A stretch of 64,000 bases of DNA from Streptomyces sp. NBC_00370 (GCF_036084755.1 NZ_CP107968.1:5666501-5730500); one strand, 5' to 3'. Numbered from the stretch's first letter, positions 32,996 to 42,346 are shown. Translations and numbers: made by a program. Notes: generated by a model from the letters alone, not told the origin.

Positions 32996-33098
32996 GGGTG
33001 GGGAATTAGTCGTTCAAATGGCGCAGGCGCCGGATTGATCAAGGCTGAACCGTCCCGTGGACGGGACTTCCCGTACACACAGCGGGTAACGTCGTGGC

Positions 33099-33713
33099 GT
33101 GTCCGCCGATCCTTCCCCTCGCCTCGCGGGGGAGACCCCACCGCACAGCGCGGGAAACCAACAGCGCAGCGTGAAAAGCCGCCAGCAGCGCGGATCGGCG
33201 ACGAGCGCTGTCGAGGTGCGCAGGAGCACCCGCCGCAGCAGGACCGTCTCGGCGTACCGCGAGGGCGACCGGACGATCGTGCTGATCCCCGCCCGGATGT
33301 CTGAGGCGGAGGAGCGGCGCTGGGTGACGGTGATGCTCGACAAGCTCGCGGCGCAGGAGAGCAAGCGCATGCTCGGCGACACCGAGCTGACCGAGCGCGC
33401 CGAGCGGCTTTCGGCCCAGTACTTCGACGGCAAGGCGCGGCCCGACTCGGTGCGCTGGGTGACCAACCAGAACACCCGCTGGGGCTCCTGCACTCCCGCC
33501 GAAGGCAGCATCCGGCTCTCGCACCGACTGCAGGGCATGCCGGAGTACGTCGTGGACTATGTCCTCGTCCACGAGCTGGCCCATCTGCTGGTGCCGGGCC
33601 ACGGCCCGCGCTTCTGGCGGCTGCTCGACGCCTACCCCCGCACCGAGCGGGCCCGCGGCTATCTCGAAGGTGTCGTGGCCGCCGACCGGTTGCCGCACCT
33701 GCCCGCGACCTGA
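33099..33713 (+). CDS. YgjP-like (M48-type) metallopeptidase
   Basis: A 204-residue protein with a Ser/Arg-rich N-terminal tail, then the YgjP/WSS1-like domain: RWVTNQNTRWGSCTP near 135, RLSHRLQGMPEYVVDYVLVHELAHLL with the zinc HExxH (HELAH) near 165, and PGHGPRFWRLLDAYPR with the third ligand. Related proteins act on DNA-protein or SUMO/ubiquitin-like substrates in eukaryotes; the bacterial role is unknown. GTG start. No signal peptide, so cytosolic. Confidence 0.85.
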   Translation: MSADPSPRLAGETPPHSAGNQQRSVKSRQQRGSATSAVEVRRSTRRSRTVSAYREGDRTIVLIPARMSEAEERRWVTVMLDKLAAQESKRMLGDTELTERAERLSAQYFDGKARPDSVRWVTNQNTRWGSCTPAEGSIRLSHRLQGMPEYVVDYVLVHELAHLLVPGHGPRFWRLLDAYPRTERARGYLEGVVAADRLPHLPAT

Positions 33714-33818
33714 TTCGTCGATCCTGTACCGAATGTGTACCGGCTTGCTTCAATGTCCGATCGAGCCGTTAGCCTGACGCGACGTATTCGCATTCGGGAT
33801 GGGGGACGGTCGTTACGC

Positions 33819-35429
33819 ATGGCCAGGGAATTCCAACGCGGCCACAAGGCCAAGATCAGTGACCTCACGCCGGGGACGGATCTGTACGTAGGTGTGCAGA
33901 TCTCGGGTCCTGGGCTGACCTTCGACATCAGCTGCTTCGGCCTCGACGCCGAGGAAAAGCTGTCGGACGACCGTTACTTCATCTTCTTCAACCAGCCGAA
34001 GTCGCCGGAGGAGTCCATCTCGCTCCTCGGCGCGCAGGCAGGTGACACCGAATCGTTCCGGGTGACGCTGGACCGCATCCCTGCGAACATCCAGCGGCTC
34101 TCGTTCACCGCCACGATCGACGGCGCCGGGCAGATGTCCCAGGCCGCGCCGGGCTATCTGCGGATCGTCGCCGGCGGTGAGGAAGTCGTCCGCTACTCCT
34201 TCACCGGCGCCGAGTTCAGCACCGAACGCGCCGTGATGCTCGGCGACTTCTACCTGAAGGACGTCTGGCGGTTCGCCGCGGTCGGCCAGGGCTTCGACGG
34301 CGGGCTCGACGCCCTGCTCAAGAACTTCGGCGGCGAGGTCGCCGAGGAGCAGCCCGCACCGCCGCAGACCGGCGGCCAGGTCCCCGGCTTCGCACCGCCG
34401 CCCGGCGGTGCGCCCGCCCCGGCGTTCGGCGCACCCGCAGCCCCCGCCGCCCCGCAACCGCCCGCTCCCGCGCCCTCGTTCGGCGCGCCGCAGGCACCGG
34501 CCGCGGCCCCACCGCCCGCCCAGGCGCCGCCGCCGATCCACCACGCGCCGACGATAGCGGCGCCGCTGGCCCCGCCGGGCGCACCGTCGCCCTTCGGCCA
34601 GCCGCCCGCGCCTGCTCCGTACGGCCAGCAGCCGCCCCAGCAGCCGCAGTTCGGCCAGGTCCCCGGCCAGGCACCGGCGCCCTTCGGCCAGCCCGCGCCG
34701 TCCCCGTTCGGCCAGCCGCCCGGTGGCGCCCCGCAGGGCGTCGTCCCGCAGGGCGCGCCGCCCGGTGGCGCCGGTCTCCAGGCGGCCCTCCAGCCGTACA
34801 AGGAACTGCCCACGGGCCAGCGCTGGACGTCGCAGAACGGCCATCTGATGCGGGTCGACCTGTCGATGGGCGGCTCGCCCGTCCTGGCCCGCCAGGGCAG
34901 CATGGTCATGTATCAGGGCAAGGTCGACTTCGGCTACAAGGGCGCCGGCTTCGCCGGACGGATCGTCGGCAACGCCACGGGCCAGGAGATGCAGCTGATG
35001 CGCTGCACCGGCCGAGGCCAGGTCTTCCTCGCCGAGGAGAGCGCGCATCTGCACCCCGTGGAGCTCCAGGGGGACGGGATCTGCGTCTCCGCGGAGAACG
35101 TGCTCGCTTTCGACGAGTCCCTCCAGTACGAGGTCCGTCGCATCGAGGGCCACGGCATCCCCGGCGGCGCCCTGTTCACCATGCTCTTCCAGGGCACCGG
35201 GACCGTCGTCGTCAAGACGCACGGCACACCCGTCGTGCTGCCGGTGACGCCCACCACCTTCGCCGACTGCAACGCGGTCGTCGCCTGGTCGGCGGCGTCC
35301 CAGGTGATCCTCTCCAGCCAGGTCAGGCTGCGCAGGAACGCCTACCCGGGACACAGCGGAGAGACCGTCAATCTCCAGTTCCGGGGAGCCCCCGGCAACT
35401 TCATCGTCGTCCAGCCGTACGAGGTCTGA
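33819..35429 (+). CDS. TerD-domain / AIM24-domain fusion protein
   Basis: A 536-residue protein. Residues 1-170 are a TerD (tellurium-resistance, calcium-binding) domain: DLTPGTDLYVGVQISGPGLTFDISCFGLDAEEKLSDDRYFIFFNQPKSPE and GDFYLKDVWRFAAVGQGFDGGLDALLKNFG. Residues 175-330 are a Pro/Ala/Gln-rich disordered linker with repeated FGQP. Residues 335-536 are an AIM24 beta-barrel (GQEMQLMRCTGRGQVFLAE, VLAFDESLQYEV). It leads a three-gene AIM24 operon. TerD proteins are linked to membrane stress responses. ATG chosen; the frame is open 28 codons upstream without a better start. Confidence 0.88.
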   Translation: MAREFQRGHKAKISDLTPGTDLYVGVQISGPGLTFDISCFGLDAEEKLSDDRYFIFFNQPKSPEESISLLGAQAGDTESFRVTLDRIPANIQRLSFTATIDGAGQMSQAAPGYLRIVAGGEEVVRYSFTGAEFSTERAVMLGDFYLKDVWRFAAVGQGFDGGLDALLKNFGGEVAEEQPAPPQTGGQVPGFAPPPGGAPAPAFGAPAAPAAPQPPAPAPSFGAPQAPAAAPPPAQAPPPIHHAPTIAAPLAPPGAPSPFGQPPAPAPYGQQPPQQPQFGQVPGQAPAPFGQPAPSPFGQPPGGAPQGVVPQGAPPGGAGLQAALQPYKELPTGQRWTSQNGHLMRVDLSMGGSPVLARQGSMVMYQGKVDFGYKGAGFAGRIVGNATGQEMQLMRCTGRGQVFLAEESAHLHPVELQGDGICVSAENVLAFDESLQYEVRRIEGHGIPGGALFTMLFQGTGTVVVKTHGTPVVLPVTPTTFADCNAVVAWSAASQVILSSQVRLRRNAYPGHSGETVNLQFRGAPGNFIVVQPYEV

Positions 35430-35442
35430 GGGAGCCCGAAGA

Positions 35443-36123
35443 ATGAACCAGCAACTCGCGGGCTTCGCGCCCACCCCCATCGCCGCCCGGATGGAGAACC
35501 ACGGCAGCGCCATGCTCAAGGTCGCCATGGCCACCGGCCAGGACCTGTTCGCGCGCACCGGCTCGATGGTCGCGTACGAGGGCTTCATCCAGTACGAGCC
35601 CAACCCGCCGGCCGTGCGCCAGATCGCCTCCCAGTGGGTCACGGGCGAGGCCACGCCCATCATGAAGTGCTCGGGTGACGGGCTGCTCTACCTCGCCGAC
35701 TACGGCGCGAACGTCGTCGTCATCAACCTCAACAACGACGCGATCTCGGTCAACGGCACCAACGTGCTGGCTTTCGACGCGCATCTCCAGTGGGGCGTCG
35801 AGCGGGTCAAGGGCCTGGCGAAGTTCGCAGGACAGGGCCTGTGGAACGTGCAGATCTCCGGGACCGGCTGGGTCGCCCTGACCTCGCGCGGCACCCCGAT
35901 GGTCGTCGACTGCGGCCGTGGCGAGGACGAGACGTACGTCGACCCGGACGCGCTCGTCGCCTGGTCCCCGAACCTCAAGGTCAAGGGCAAGCGCAGCCTC
36001 AAGGCGTCCGCGCTGATAGGGCGCGGCAGCGGCGAGGCCTTCCAGATGGCCTTCTCAGGACAGGGCATCGTCGTCGTCCAGCCGAGCGAGGACAGTACCG
36101 ACCGCCTGCGGGTCCGGGGCTGA
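35443..36123 (+). CDS. AIM24 family protein
   Basis: A 226-residue single-domain AIM24 (TspO/MpcA-type beta barrel) protein, with NHGSAMLKVAMATGQDLFARTGSMVAYEGFIQYE, EATPIMKCSGDGLLYLAD, INGTNVLAFDAHLQWGVERV and the closing SGQGIVVVQPSE. AIM24 is needed for inner-membrane organisation in mitochondria; the bacterial role is unclear. It follows the TerD-AIM24 gene by 13 bases, with GAGGGAG upstream of the ATG. The repeats of one domain in three neighbours suggest gene duplication. Confidence 0.88.
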   Translation: MNQQLAGFAPTPIAARMENHGSAMLKVAMATGQDLFARTGSMVAYEGFIQYEPNPPAVRQIASQWVTGEATPIMKCSGDGLLYLADYGANVVVINLNNDAISVNGTNVLAFDAHLQWGVERVKGLAKFAGQGLWNVQISGTGWVALTSRGTPMVVDCGRGEDETYVDPDALVAWSPNLKVKGKRSLKASALIGRGSGEAFQMAFSGQGIVVVQPSEDSTDRLRVRG

Positions 36124-36139
36124 GGGGAGCCAGACAATC

Positions 36140-36895
36140 ATGCAGAGCCCGCTTTTCGCACTCACCGAACAGCAGTCCCAGGACCGCTACACCATCCAGA
36201 ACCCACAGCTGCTGCGGGTCGCCCTCACCGGCCAGGACGACGTCCTGGCCCGCAAGGGCGCCATGGTCGCCTACCAGGGGCTGATGGACTTCGACGGCGA
36301 GTACCAGTCCACCAGCCAGCGGCGCGCCCGCGCCCGCACCGGCGAAGGCCTCGACCTGATGCGCTGCTCCGGGCAGGGCACGGTCTATCTGGCCAACCTC
36401 GCCCAGTACATCCATGTCGTGGACGTCGACCAGGACGGCATCACGGTCGACAGCGCCTACGTCCTGGCGCTCGACTCCGCGCTGCACACCGAGGTCATCG
36501 CCGTCGACAGCCAGTACGGCGTCTCGGGCACCGGCAAGTACCAGCTGAACATCTCGGGGCGTGGCAAGGTCGCGCTGATGACCTCGGGCCAGCCGCTGAT
36601 GATGCAGGTCACGCCGGACAAGTACATCAACGCCGACGCGGACGCCGTCGTCGCCTGGTCGACGTCCCTGCGGGTGCAGATGCAGTCGCAGACGCACTCG
36701 TCGGGCGTCTTCAGGCGGCGCGGCAACACCGGCGAGGGCTGGGAGCTGAGCTTCCTCGGCCAGGGCTTCGCGCTCGTCCAGCCCAGCGAGGTGATGCCGC
36801 CGCAGAACGCGGCGATCGGGCAGGGCCTGGCCGCGCAGTTCGGGGCCGGCCAGCACGGCTCGCACGCGCAGAACCAGAACAACGCCTGGAGCTGA
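36140..36895 (+). CDS. AIM24 family protein
   Basis: A 251-residue AIM24 protein, third of the tandem. Key segments are NPQLLRVALTGQDDVLARKGAMVAYQGLMDFDGE, GLDLMRCSGQGTVYLANLAQYIHVVDVDQD and GQGFALVQPSEVMPPQ, with a Gln/Asn/His-rich tail. It follows the second copy by 16 bases with GAGGGGAG upstream, so all three are one operon. A hairpin terminator follows. The three AIM24 domains differ enough to suggest an old triplication, perhaps giving a hetero-oligomeric membrane-associated barrel. Confidence 0.88.
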   Translation: MQSPLFALTEQQSQDRYTIQNPQLLRVALTGQDDVLARKGAMVAYQGLMDFDGEYQSTSQRRARARTGEGLDLMRCSGQGTVYLANLAQYIHVVDVDQDGITVDSAYVLALDSALHTEVIAVDSQYGVSGTGKYQLNISGRGKVALMTSGQPLMMQVTPDKYINADADAVVAWSTSLRVQMQSQTHSSGVFRRRGNTGEGWELSFLGQGFALVQPSEVMPPQNAAIGQGLAAQFGAGQHGSHAQNQNNAWS

Positions 36896-36930
36896 GCCGG
36901 GCAGCCGGGCACGGAAGCGTGTGCACGGAA

Positions 36931-36959
36931 GGGGTCGGTCCGCCGGGCGGACCGGCCCC
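36931..36959. terminator. Terminator between the AIM24 operon and the Nudix gene
   Basis: GGGGTCGGTCCG (36931-36942) pairs with CGGACCGGCCCC (36948-36959) with one G-U pair and a five-base loop. The Nudix gene on the minus strand ends at 36964, so it serves both transcripts. Confidence 0.75.
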
Positions 36960-36963
36960 GTCC

Positions 36964-37509
36964 TCACGCCTCCGGTCCGGCCCGCTCCGTCAGCGCGGCG
37001 CGGGTACGCTCCAGCAGCCGCGCGACCGAGCCGTCGGCCACCTCTGCGGCGCGCGCGTAGTCGAACCAGCGCAGGTCCAGCGACTCCTCGCTGATCCGCT
37101 CCACCGCCTCCGGCGGGGCGAGCGCCGCGTACTGGACGTCGAAATGCCAGTGGCAGGGCGCCGGAATGCGATGCCGGTCCAGCTGGACAGGGCCGCCCGG
37201 CAGCAGCGTCAGACCCGGGATGCCGGACTCCTCCGTCGCCTCGCGCAGCGCTGCCGCTTCGAGGCTCGTGTCCTGCGGCTCGCAGTGGCCGCCCATCTGC
37301 AGCCACATGCCGAGCTTCTTGTGCAGCGTCAGCAGCACGCGCTGCCGGGACGGATCGATCACCAGCGCGCTCGCCGTGAGATGCCCGGCCTCGCAGCGCT
37401 TCCACATCGCGTCCGGGTGGTCCGCCAGATGCCCGAGATAGCCCAGGCGCAGCTCGTCCTGGTCCTCGTACCCGTTCAGTACGAGGACGGCGTCGTCATG
37501 CAGGCTCAC
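36964..37509 (-). CDS. Nudix hydrolase
   Basis: A 181-residue Nudix protein. The box is GGHCEPQDTSLEAAALREATEESGI (residues about 85-109), matching Gx5Ex7REUxEExGU. Downstream PAPCHWHFDVQYAALAP is typical of members acting on small nucleotide-type substrates. GTG start overlaps the stop of the DUF2342 gene upstream (GTGA), so the two are co-translated. The substrate cannot be told from sequence. Confidence 0.88.
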   Translation of the reverse strand: MSLHDDAVLVLNGYEDQDELRLGYLGHLADHPDAMWKRCEAGHLTASALVIDPSRQRVLLTLHKKLGMWLQMGGHCEPQDTSLEAAALREATEESGIPGLTLLPGGPVQLDRHRIPAPCHWHFDVQYAALAPPEAVERISEESLDLRWFDYARAAEVADGSVARLLERTRAALTERAGPEA

Positions 37510-38993
37510 TTGTCGGTGTCGCCCTCGCTGTCGCCCTTGTCCGGGGCGTCGTCCGAGGCGCCGTCGGCCTTGTCGTCGCCGCCGTCGTGCTTCCGCAGGT
37601 CGGGCTTGCCGTCCGCAGCGTCGCCGAGCATCTTGTCCAGCTCGGAGAAGTCCAGCTGCTCGTGGTGGACGAAGCCGTCCGGGTCGTCCAGGTCGGAGGC
37701 GGTCGGCAGATTGTCCGGGTGCTCCCACAGGGCGTCCCTGCCGTCGACCCCGCGCGCGTCCGTGAGCGAGGCCCACAGCCGCGAGGCGTCCCGCAGCCGG
37801 CGCGGCCGCAGCTTGAGGCCGATGAGCGTGGCGAACGTCTGCTCGGCCGGACCACCGGTGGCGCGGCGCCTGCGCAGCGTCTCGCGCAGCGCGTCAGCGG
37901 CCGTCAGACGCGACTTCGCGGCCTCGTGGACCACCGCGTCCACCCAGCCCTCGACCAGCGCCAGGGCCGTCTCCAGCCGGGCCAGCGCCGCCTTCTGCTC
38001 CGGCGTGTCCTCCGGCTGGAACATGCCCTGCTGGAGCGCTTCCTGCAGCTCCTCCGGGTTCTGCGGGTCGAACTGGCCGACGATGTCTTCCAGCTTGCTC
38101 GTGTCGACCTTGATCCCGCGGGCGTAGCCCTCGACCGTCCCGAAGATGTGCGAGCGCAGCCACGGCACATGCGTGAAGAGCCGCTGGTGGGCGGCCTCGC
38201 GCAGCGCCAGATACAGCCGCACCTCGTCCTTGGGGACCCCGAGGTCCTTGCCGAACGCCTCGATGTTGAGCGGGAGCAGCGCGGCCTTGCCTGCCGGGCC
38301 GAGCGGCAGGCCGATGTCGGTCGAACCGACCACCTCGCCCGCCAGCACGCCGATGGCCTGGCCGATCTGCTGGCCGAACATCGCGCCGCCCATCGAGCGC
38401 ATCATGCCGATCAGCGGGCCCGCGACGCTCTGCATCTCCTCGGGCAGTACGTCGCCCATGGCCATCCCCACGCGCTCGGCGACCGGGTCGACGAGCTGCT
38501 GCCACGCGGGCAGGGTCGCCTCGACCCACTCGGCGCGGCTCCACGCCACGGCCGTGTTCGCGCCGGACGGCAGCGACGTCACGCCGTCGAGCCACAGGTC
38601 GGCCAGGCGCACCGCCTCACCGACCGCCGCACGGTCCGAAGGGCCGATGCTCGCGTCCTTCGTGCCGTCCGGGGTGCCCTGGGCGACCGTCTGGCGGGCG
38701 ATCTGCTTGGCCATGTCCCAGTTGACCGGACCGCCCTCGAAGCTGAGCATCTGCCCCAGCTGCTGGAAGGCCGCCCCCAGGTCGTTGGGGTTCAGCGAAC
38801 CGAACATCGCGGCGAACGGATTGTCTCCGCCGCCCGCGCCGCCCGGCAGCCCGAACCCGAAGTCCCCGAAGGGGTTGCCGGAACCGCCTTGACCACCGGA
38901 ACCCTGACCACCTCCGGCCGGGTCCTTCTTCTTGCCGTCGCCGTCCTCCGGCTCCTCCGGCGGAAGGCCGAATCCGAATGGGGTGTCACTCAC
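37506..38993 (-). CDS. Zinc-dependent metalloprotease-like protein (DUF2342)
   Basis: A 495-residue actinobacterial protein. A Gly/Pro-rich N-terminus (FGDFGFGLPGGAGGG) precedes the helical DUF2342 domain: VNWDMAKQIARQT, then AVAWSRAEWVEATLPAWQQLVDPVAERV, MFGQQIGQAIGVLAGEVVGSTDIGLPLGP, and the putative zincin segment YLALREAAHQRLFTHVPWLRSHI near 230, with EAAH in the place of HExxH. The family is annotated as a zincin and some members are linked to F420 biosynthesis, but activity is unproven. GTG start. Confidence 0.82.
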   Translation of the reverse strand: MSDTPFGFGLPPEEPEDGDGKKKDPAGGGQGSGGQGGSGNPFGDFGFGLPGGAGGGDNPFAAMFGSLNPNDLGAAFQQLGQMLSFEGGPVNWDMAKQIARQTVAQGTPDGTKDASIGPSDRAAVGEAVRLADLWLDGVTSLPSGANTAVAWSRAEWVEATLPAWQQLVDPVAERVGMAMGDVLPEEMQSVAGPLIGMMRSMGGAMFGQQIGQAIGVLAGEVVGSTDIGLPLGPAGKAALLPLNIEAFGKDLGVPKDEVRLYLALREAAHQRLFTHVPWLRSHIFGTVEGYARGIKVDTSKLEDIVGQFDPQNPEELQEALQQGMFQPEDTPEQKAALARLETALALVEGWVDAVVHEAAKSRLTAADALRETLRRRRATGGPAEQTFATLIGLKLRPRRLRDASRLWASLTDARGVDGRDALWEHPDNLPTASDLDDPDGFVHHEQLDFSELDKMLGDAADGKPDLRKHDGGDDKADGASDDAPDKGDSEGDTDK

Positions 38994-39220
38994 GGGTTTC
39001 CTCGGCTCGTAGGGCCGCCGGCTTACCGCCGGCGGCGACTGCCCGACTACACCACCCAGCCTAACGACCTGGTCGTCAGACCGGCCGTCCACAGCGGGCG
39101 ACACCCGGGCGGCTTCCGGGCTCGGTGCCCCGCAGGCCGACGGCCTGCGGCAGGATGGACGTCACCTGGTACGCACGCGTCATTCACGTACGTACTGAAG
39201 ACAACCGCTGGAGACGCCCG

Positions 39221-40333
39221 GTGAGTTCCCCAGATCCGCAGGTTCGCGCAGCGCGAAACCACTCAACCCCGAGCAGATCGCGCGGCCCCGTCGTCGCGGT
39301 CACCGGCGCCGCGACAGGCGTCGGTGACCTGCTTGTCCGCCGGCTCGTGGCGTCGGAGGAGATCAAGCAGGTCATCGCCATGGACGAGCGCAGGGGCGAG
39401 GTCCCCGAGGCGCAGTGGCACATCCTCGACGTCCGGGACCCGGCCATCGCGGAGAAGCTGCGCGGTGCGGACGTGGTGGTGCATCTGGCGCTCGACCTCG
39501 ATCTGGAGACCGACGCCGCCGCCCGTACGGCCTACAACGTCCGCGGCACTCAGACCGTCCTGACGGCCGCCGCCGCGGCCGGGGTGCACCGGGTGGTGCT
39601 CTGCACCTCCGCCATGGTCTACGGGGCGCTGGCGGAGAACGACATCCCGCTCTCCGAGGACGCGGAACTGCGCGCCACGGCCGAGGCCACCGGCGTCGGC
39701 GACCTGCTGGAGATCGAACGGCTCGGCCGCCGCGCGCCACGCGCGCACCCCGGGCTGCATGTCACGGTCGTACGCCCCGCCGTCCTCGTCGGCGGTACGG
39801 ACACGGCCCTGACCCGTTACTTCGAGTCGCCCCGGCTGCTCGTGGTCACCGGATCCCGCCCGACGTGGCAGTTCTGCCACGTCGACGACCTGGTCAGCGC
39901 CCTGGAGTACGCGGCGCTCGGCAAGGTCGAGGGCGAGCTGGCCGTCGGCTGCGACGGCTGGCTGGAGCAGGAGGAGGTCGAGGAGCTGAGCGGCATCCGG
40001 CGGATGGAGCTGCCGTCGGCGGTCGCCCTGGGCGCCGCTGCCCGGCTGCACCGGATCGGGCTCACCCCCTCGCCCGCCGGGGACCTCGCGTACACCATGC
40101 ACCCCTGGGTGGTCAGCGTCAGCAGGCTGCACGACGCGGGATGGCGGCCGAGCTGGACCAACGAGGAGGTGCTCGCCGCGCTCCTGGAGGAGGTCGAGGG
40201 CCGGCACACCGTCGCGGGCCGCCGGCTGGGCCGTAAGGACGCCACGGCGGCGGGTGCGGCGGGGGCGACGGTCGCGCTGCTCGGCACGGCGGCGCTGGTG
40301 CGCCGGGCCCGCAAGGCGCGCCGCCGGCTCTAG
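39221..40333 (+). CDS. SDR-family NAD-dependent epimerase/dehydratase with C-terminal membrane anchor
   Basis: A 370-residue extended SDR. The nucleotide loop is VVAVTGAATGVGDLLVRRLVAS, then VVVHLALDLDLETDAAARTAYNVRGTQTVL and CTSAMVYGALAEND, but YxxxK is not obvious near IERLGRR, so catalysis is uncertain. The C-terminus has a hydrophobic helix (GAAGATVALLGTAALVRRARKARRRL) flanked by arginines, which suggests membrane attachment. GTG start with GGAG seven bases upstream. Divergent from the DUF2342 gene. Confidence 0.8.
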   Translation: MSSPDPQVRAARNHSTPSRSRGPVVAVTGAATGVGDLLVRRLVASEEIKQVIAMDERRGEVPEAQWHILDVRDPAIAEKLRGADVVVHLALDLDLETDAAARTAYNVRGTQTVLTAAAAAGVHRVVLCTSAMVYGALAENDIPLSEDAELRATAEATGVGDLLEIERLGRRAPRAHPGLHVTVVRPAVLVGGTDTALTRYFESPRLLVVTGSRPTWQFCHVDDLVSALEYAALGKVEGELAVGCDGWLEQEEVEELSGIRRMELPSAVALGAAARLHRIGLTPSPAGDLAYTMHPWVVSVSRLHDAGWRPSWTNEEVLAALLEEVEGRHTVAGRRLGRKDATAAGAAGATVALLGTAALVRRARKARRRL

Positions 40334-40416
40334 CGCCGCTGCCTGTCGCGCCGCTGCTTGCGGTGCCGCTCCGGCGCCGCTTCGGAGCAGTACCGTCCGC
40401 CAGGCACAATGGGCCT

Positions 40417-40875
40417 ATGGGAAGCATGTACGACCACCCCGGAGAGCAGACGGCGCACGACCCGATCCGGCTGCTGGCCGTCCGCGACACACCGCTGAGC
40501 CTGGACGAGGTCTTCCGGGCCGTCGGGGACGAAGCGGCGGGCGGCACGGCGATCTTCGTGGGGACGGTACGCAACCACGACGGCGGGGCCGACGTCGACG
40601 CGCTCGGCTACTCCAGCCACCCCTCGGCGGAGGCGGAGATGCGCCGCGTCGCCGAGAAGGTCGTGGCCGACTTCCCGGTGCGCGCGCTGGCCGCTGTCCA
40701 CCGTGTGGGTGATCTGGCGGTCGGGGATCTCGCCGTCGTCGTCGCGGTCTCCTGCCCGCACCGCGCCGAGGCCTTCAAGGCGTGCCGCAAGCTCATCGAC
40801 GACCTCAAGCACGAGGTCCCGATCTGGAAGCACCAGACGTTCTCGGACGGCTCAGACGAGTGGGTCGGGGTTTAG
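40417..40875 (+). CDS. moaE: Molybdopterin synthase catalytic subunit MoaE
   Basis: A 152-residue large subunit of molybdopterin synthase. Signatures: GGTAIFVGTVRNHDGG near 41-56, LGYSSHPSAEAEMRRVAEK, VSCPHRAEAFKACRKLIDDLK, and the catalytic lysine in VPIWKHQTFSDG. It transfers sulfur from MoaD thiocarboxylate to cyclic pyranopterin monophosphate. No moaD is adjacent; moeZ, also in the window, can activate the carrier. Start at ATG 40417; an ATG three codons later is equally plausible. Confidence 0.92.
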   Translation: MGSMYDHPGEQTAHDPIRLLAVRDTPLSLDEVFRAVGDEAAGGTAIFVGTVRNHDGGADVDALGYSSHPSAEAEMRRVAEKVVADFPVRALAAVHRVGDLAVGDLAVVVAVSCPHRAEAFKACRKLIDDLKHEVPIWKHQTFSDGSDEWVGV

Positions 40876-41016
40876 CGACCGGGGGTGGGCGCGTAGCGCC
40901 TCGTATCCGTGTGGGCCGATTTGCGTAACCGTATCCCTGCCAGCAGCGTTGGTCCTGCAGATGGTTCATCTGCTGATCAGTCGGATGCAGGACACTCACG
41001 GGGTCGGGAGATCGAG

Positions 41017-41187
41017 ATGGCCGCACTTGCCTGGTTGCTGATTCCGCTCGTCGCCGCGGTCGGCGCGGCGATATGGGGCGGCTGGGCCGCCAAGAACAGC
41101 ACGATAGGTGACATAGCCGAGCTCAACGGCTACGCCAGGTTCCGGGACGCGATGGACCCGCCCGAATCAGGCCCCGACGCGCTCTGA
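41017..41187 (+). CDS. Small single-pass membrane protein
   Basis: 56 residues with one N-terminal hydrophobic helix (WLLIPLVAAVGAAIWGGWAA) and a short charged tail ending PPESGPDAL. ATG with GGGAG six bases upstream. No family recognised. It stands alone between moaE and the PDZ-Lon gene. Codon use matches neighbours, so it is likely real. Confidence 0.75.
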   Translation: MAALAWLLIPLVAAVGAAIWGGWAAKNSTIGDIAELNGYARFRDAMDPPESGPDAL

Positions 41188-41251
41188 GCCGGGTCGGACG
41201 GCCGGCAGGGCCGGACGTCGCTCTCACAGCGCATTACCGTACTGTCGTGCC

Positions 41252-42346
41252 ATGCCACGCCGCACCGCGACGATGCTCGCCTCCACCCTCGTCCTCATCG
41301 CGCTTCTCTGCGCGGGCGTGCTCATCAATGTTCCGTACGCGGAGATGAGCCCCGGACCGACGGTGAACACACTCGGTGACGCCGGCGGCGAACCGGTTCT
41401 GCAGATCTCCGGGCACAAGACGTACAAGACGACCGGCAATCTGAACATGACCACCGTCAGGGTCACCGGCGCCGACTACAACATGAACATCGTCGAAGCG
41501 GTCTACGGCTGGCTGGCCCACGACGACGTGGTGGTGCCGCACGACACGCTCTACCCGGACGGCAAGACCGAGCAGCAGTCGACGCAGGAGAACGCCGAGG
41601 AGTTCAGCCAGTCCCAGGAGAGCGCCAAGGTCGCCGCCCTGACGACGCTGAAGATCCCGGTTCCCTCGCGGACCATCGTCTCGACCGTCCTGAAGAAGAG
41701 CCCCGCCGAGGGCAGGCTGCACGCGGGGGACGTCATCAAGGCCGTGGACGGCACGGCGGTGCGCGAGCCCGACGACGTCGCCAAGCTGGTCACCAAGCAC
41801 AAGCCCGGCGAGCAGGTCGTCTTCACGATCATCCCGGTCAAGGCGGCCGACGCGGCGAAGAAGGCGGGCAAGGAACCGGCGGCCGAGCAGAAGGTCACCG
41901 TCACCACCCGGAAGTCCGACGACACGGGCAAGCCGCGCGCGGTCGTGGGCATCTCGGCCGGGACCGACCACACCTTCCCGTTCCCGATCGACATCAAGCT
42001 GGCCGACGTGGGCGGCCCGAGCGCCGGGCTGATGTTCTCCCTCGGCATCGTCGACAAGCTCACCCCGGGCTCGCTGACGGGCGGCAAGTTCATCGCGGGT
42101 ACGGGCACGATCGACGACAAGGGCGCCGTCGGACCGATCGGCGGCATCGAGATGAAGCTGGTGGGCGCGCGCAACGCGGGTGCCCGGTTCTTCCTCACAC
42201 CCACCGAGAACTGCGCGGCGGCGGCCGCCGACACCCCGTCGGGTCTCACGCTGGTCAAGGTGAAGAACATCTCCGACGCCAAGGCGTCGCTCGACAAGAT
42301 CCGCAGCGGGGACACGGCCGGCCTGCCGAGCTGTTCGGCAAGTTGA
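41252..42346 (+). CDS. PDZ and Lon-type (S16) membrane protease, YlbL-like
   Basis: A 364-residue protein with an N-terminal membrane helix (TMLASTLVLIALLCAGVLI), a PDZ domain (residues about 140-200, LKKSPAEGRLHAGDVIKAVDG) and a Lon C-terminal catalytic domain. The serine is in GGPSAGLMFSLGI and the lysine in GAVGPIGGIEMKLVGARNAG, giving the Ser-Lys dyad. It should be anchored with the protease outside the cell, degrading or regulating exported proteins. It faces the PPA1309 gene convergently. Confidence 0.88.
   Translation: MPRRTATMLASTLVLIALLCAGVLINVPYAEMSPGPTVNTLGDAGGEPVLQISGHKTYKTTGNLNMTTVRVTGADYNMNIVEAVYGWLAHDDVVVPHDTLYPDGKTEQQSTQENAEEFSQSQESAKVAALTTLKIPVPSRTIVSTVLKKSPAEGRLHAGDVIKAVDGTAVREPDDVAKLVTKHKPGEQVVFTIIPVKAADAAKKAGKEPAAEQKVTVTTRKSDDTGKPRAVVGISAGTDHTFPFPIDIKLADVGGPSAGLMFSLGIVDKLTPGSLTGGKFIAGTGTIDDKGAVGPIGGIEMKLVGARNAGARFFLTPTENCAAAAADTPSGLTLVKVKNISDAKASLDKIRSGDTAGLPSCSAS

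Noticed and set aside
33002..33006. GGAAT upstream of the YgjP-like gene as a sigma-R promoter
   Set aside because: There is no GTT 18 or 19 bases downstream, unlike the three exact matches elsewhere.
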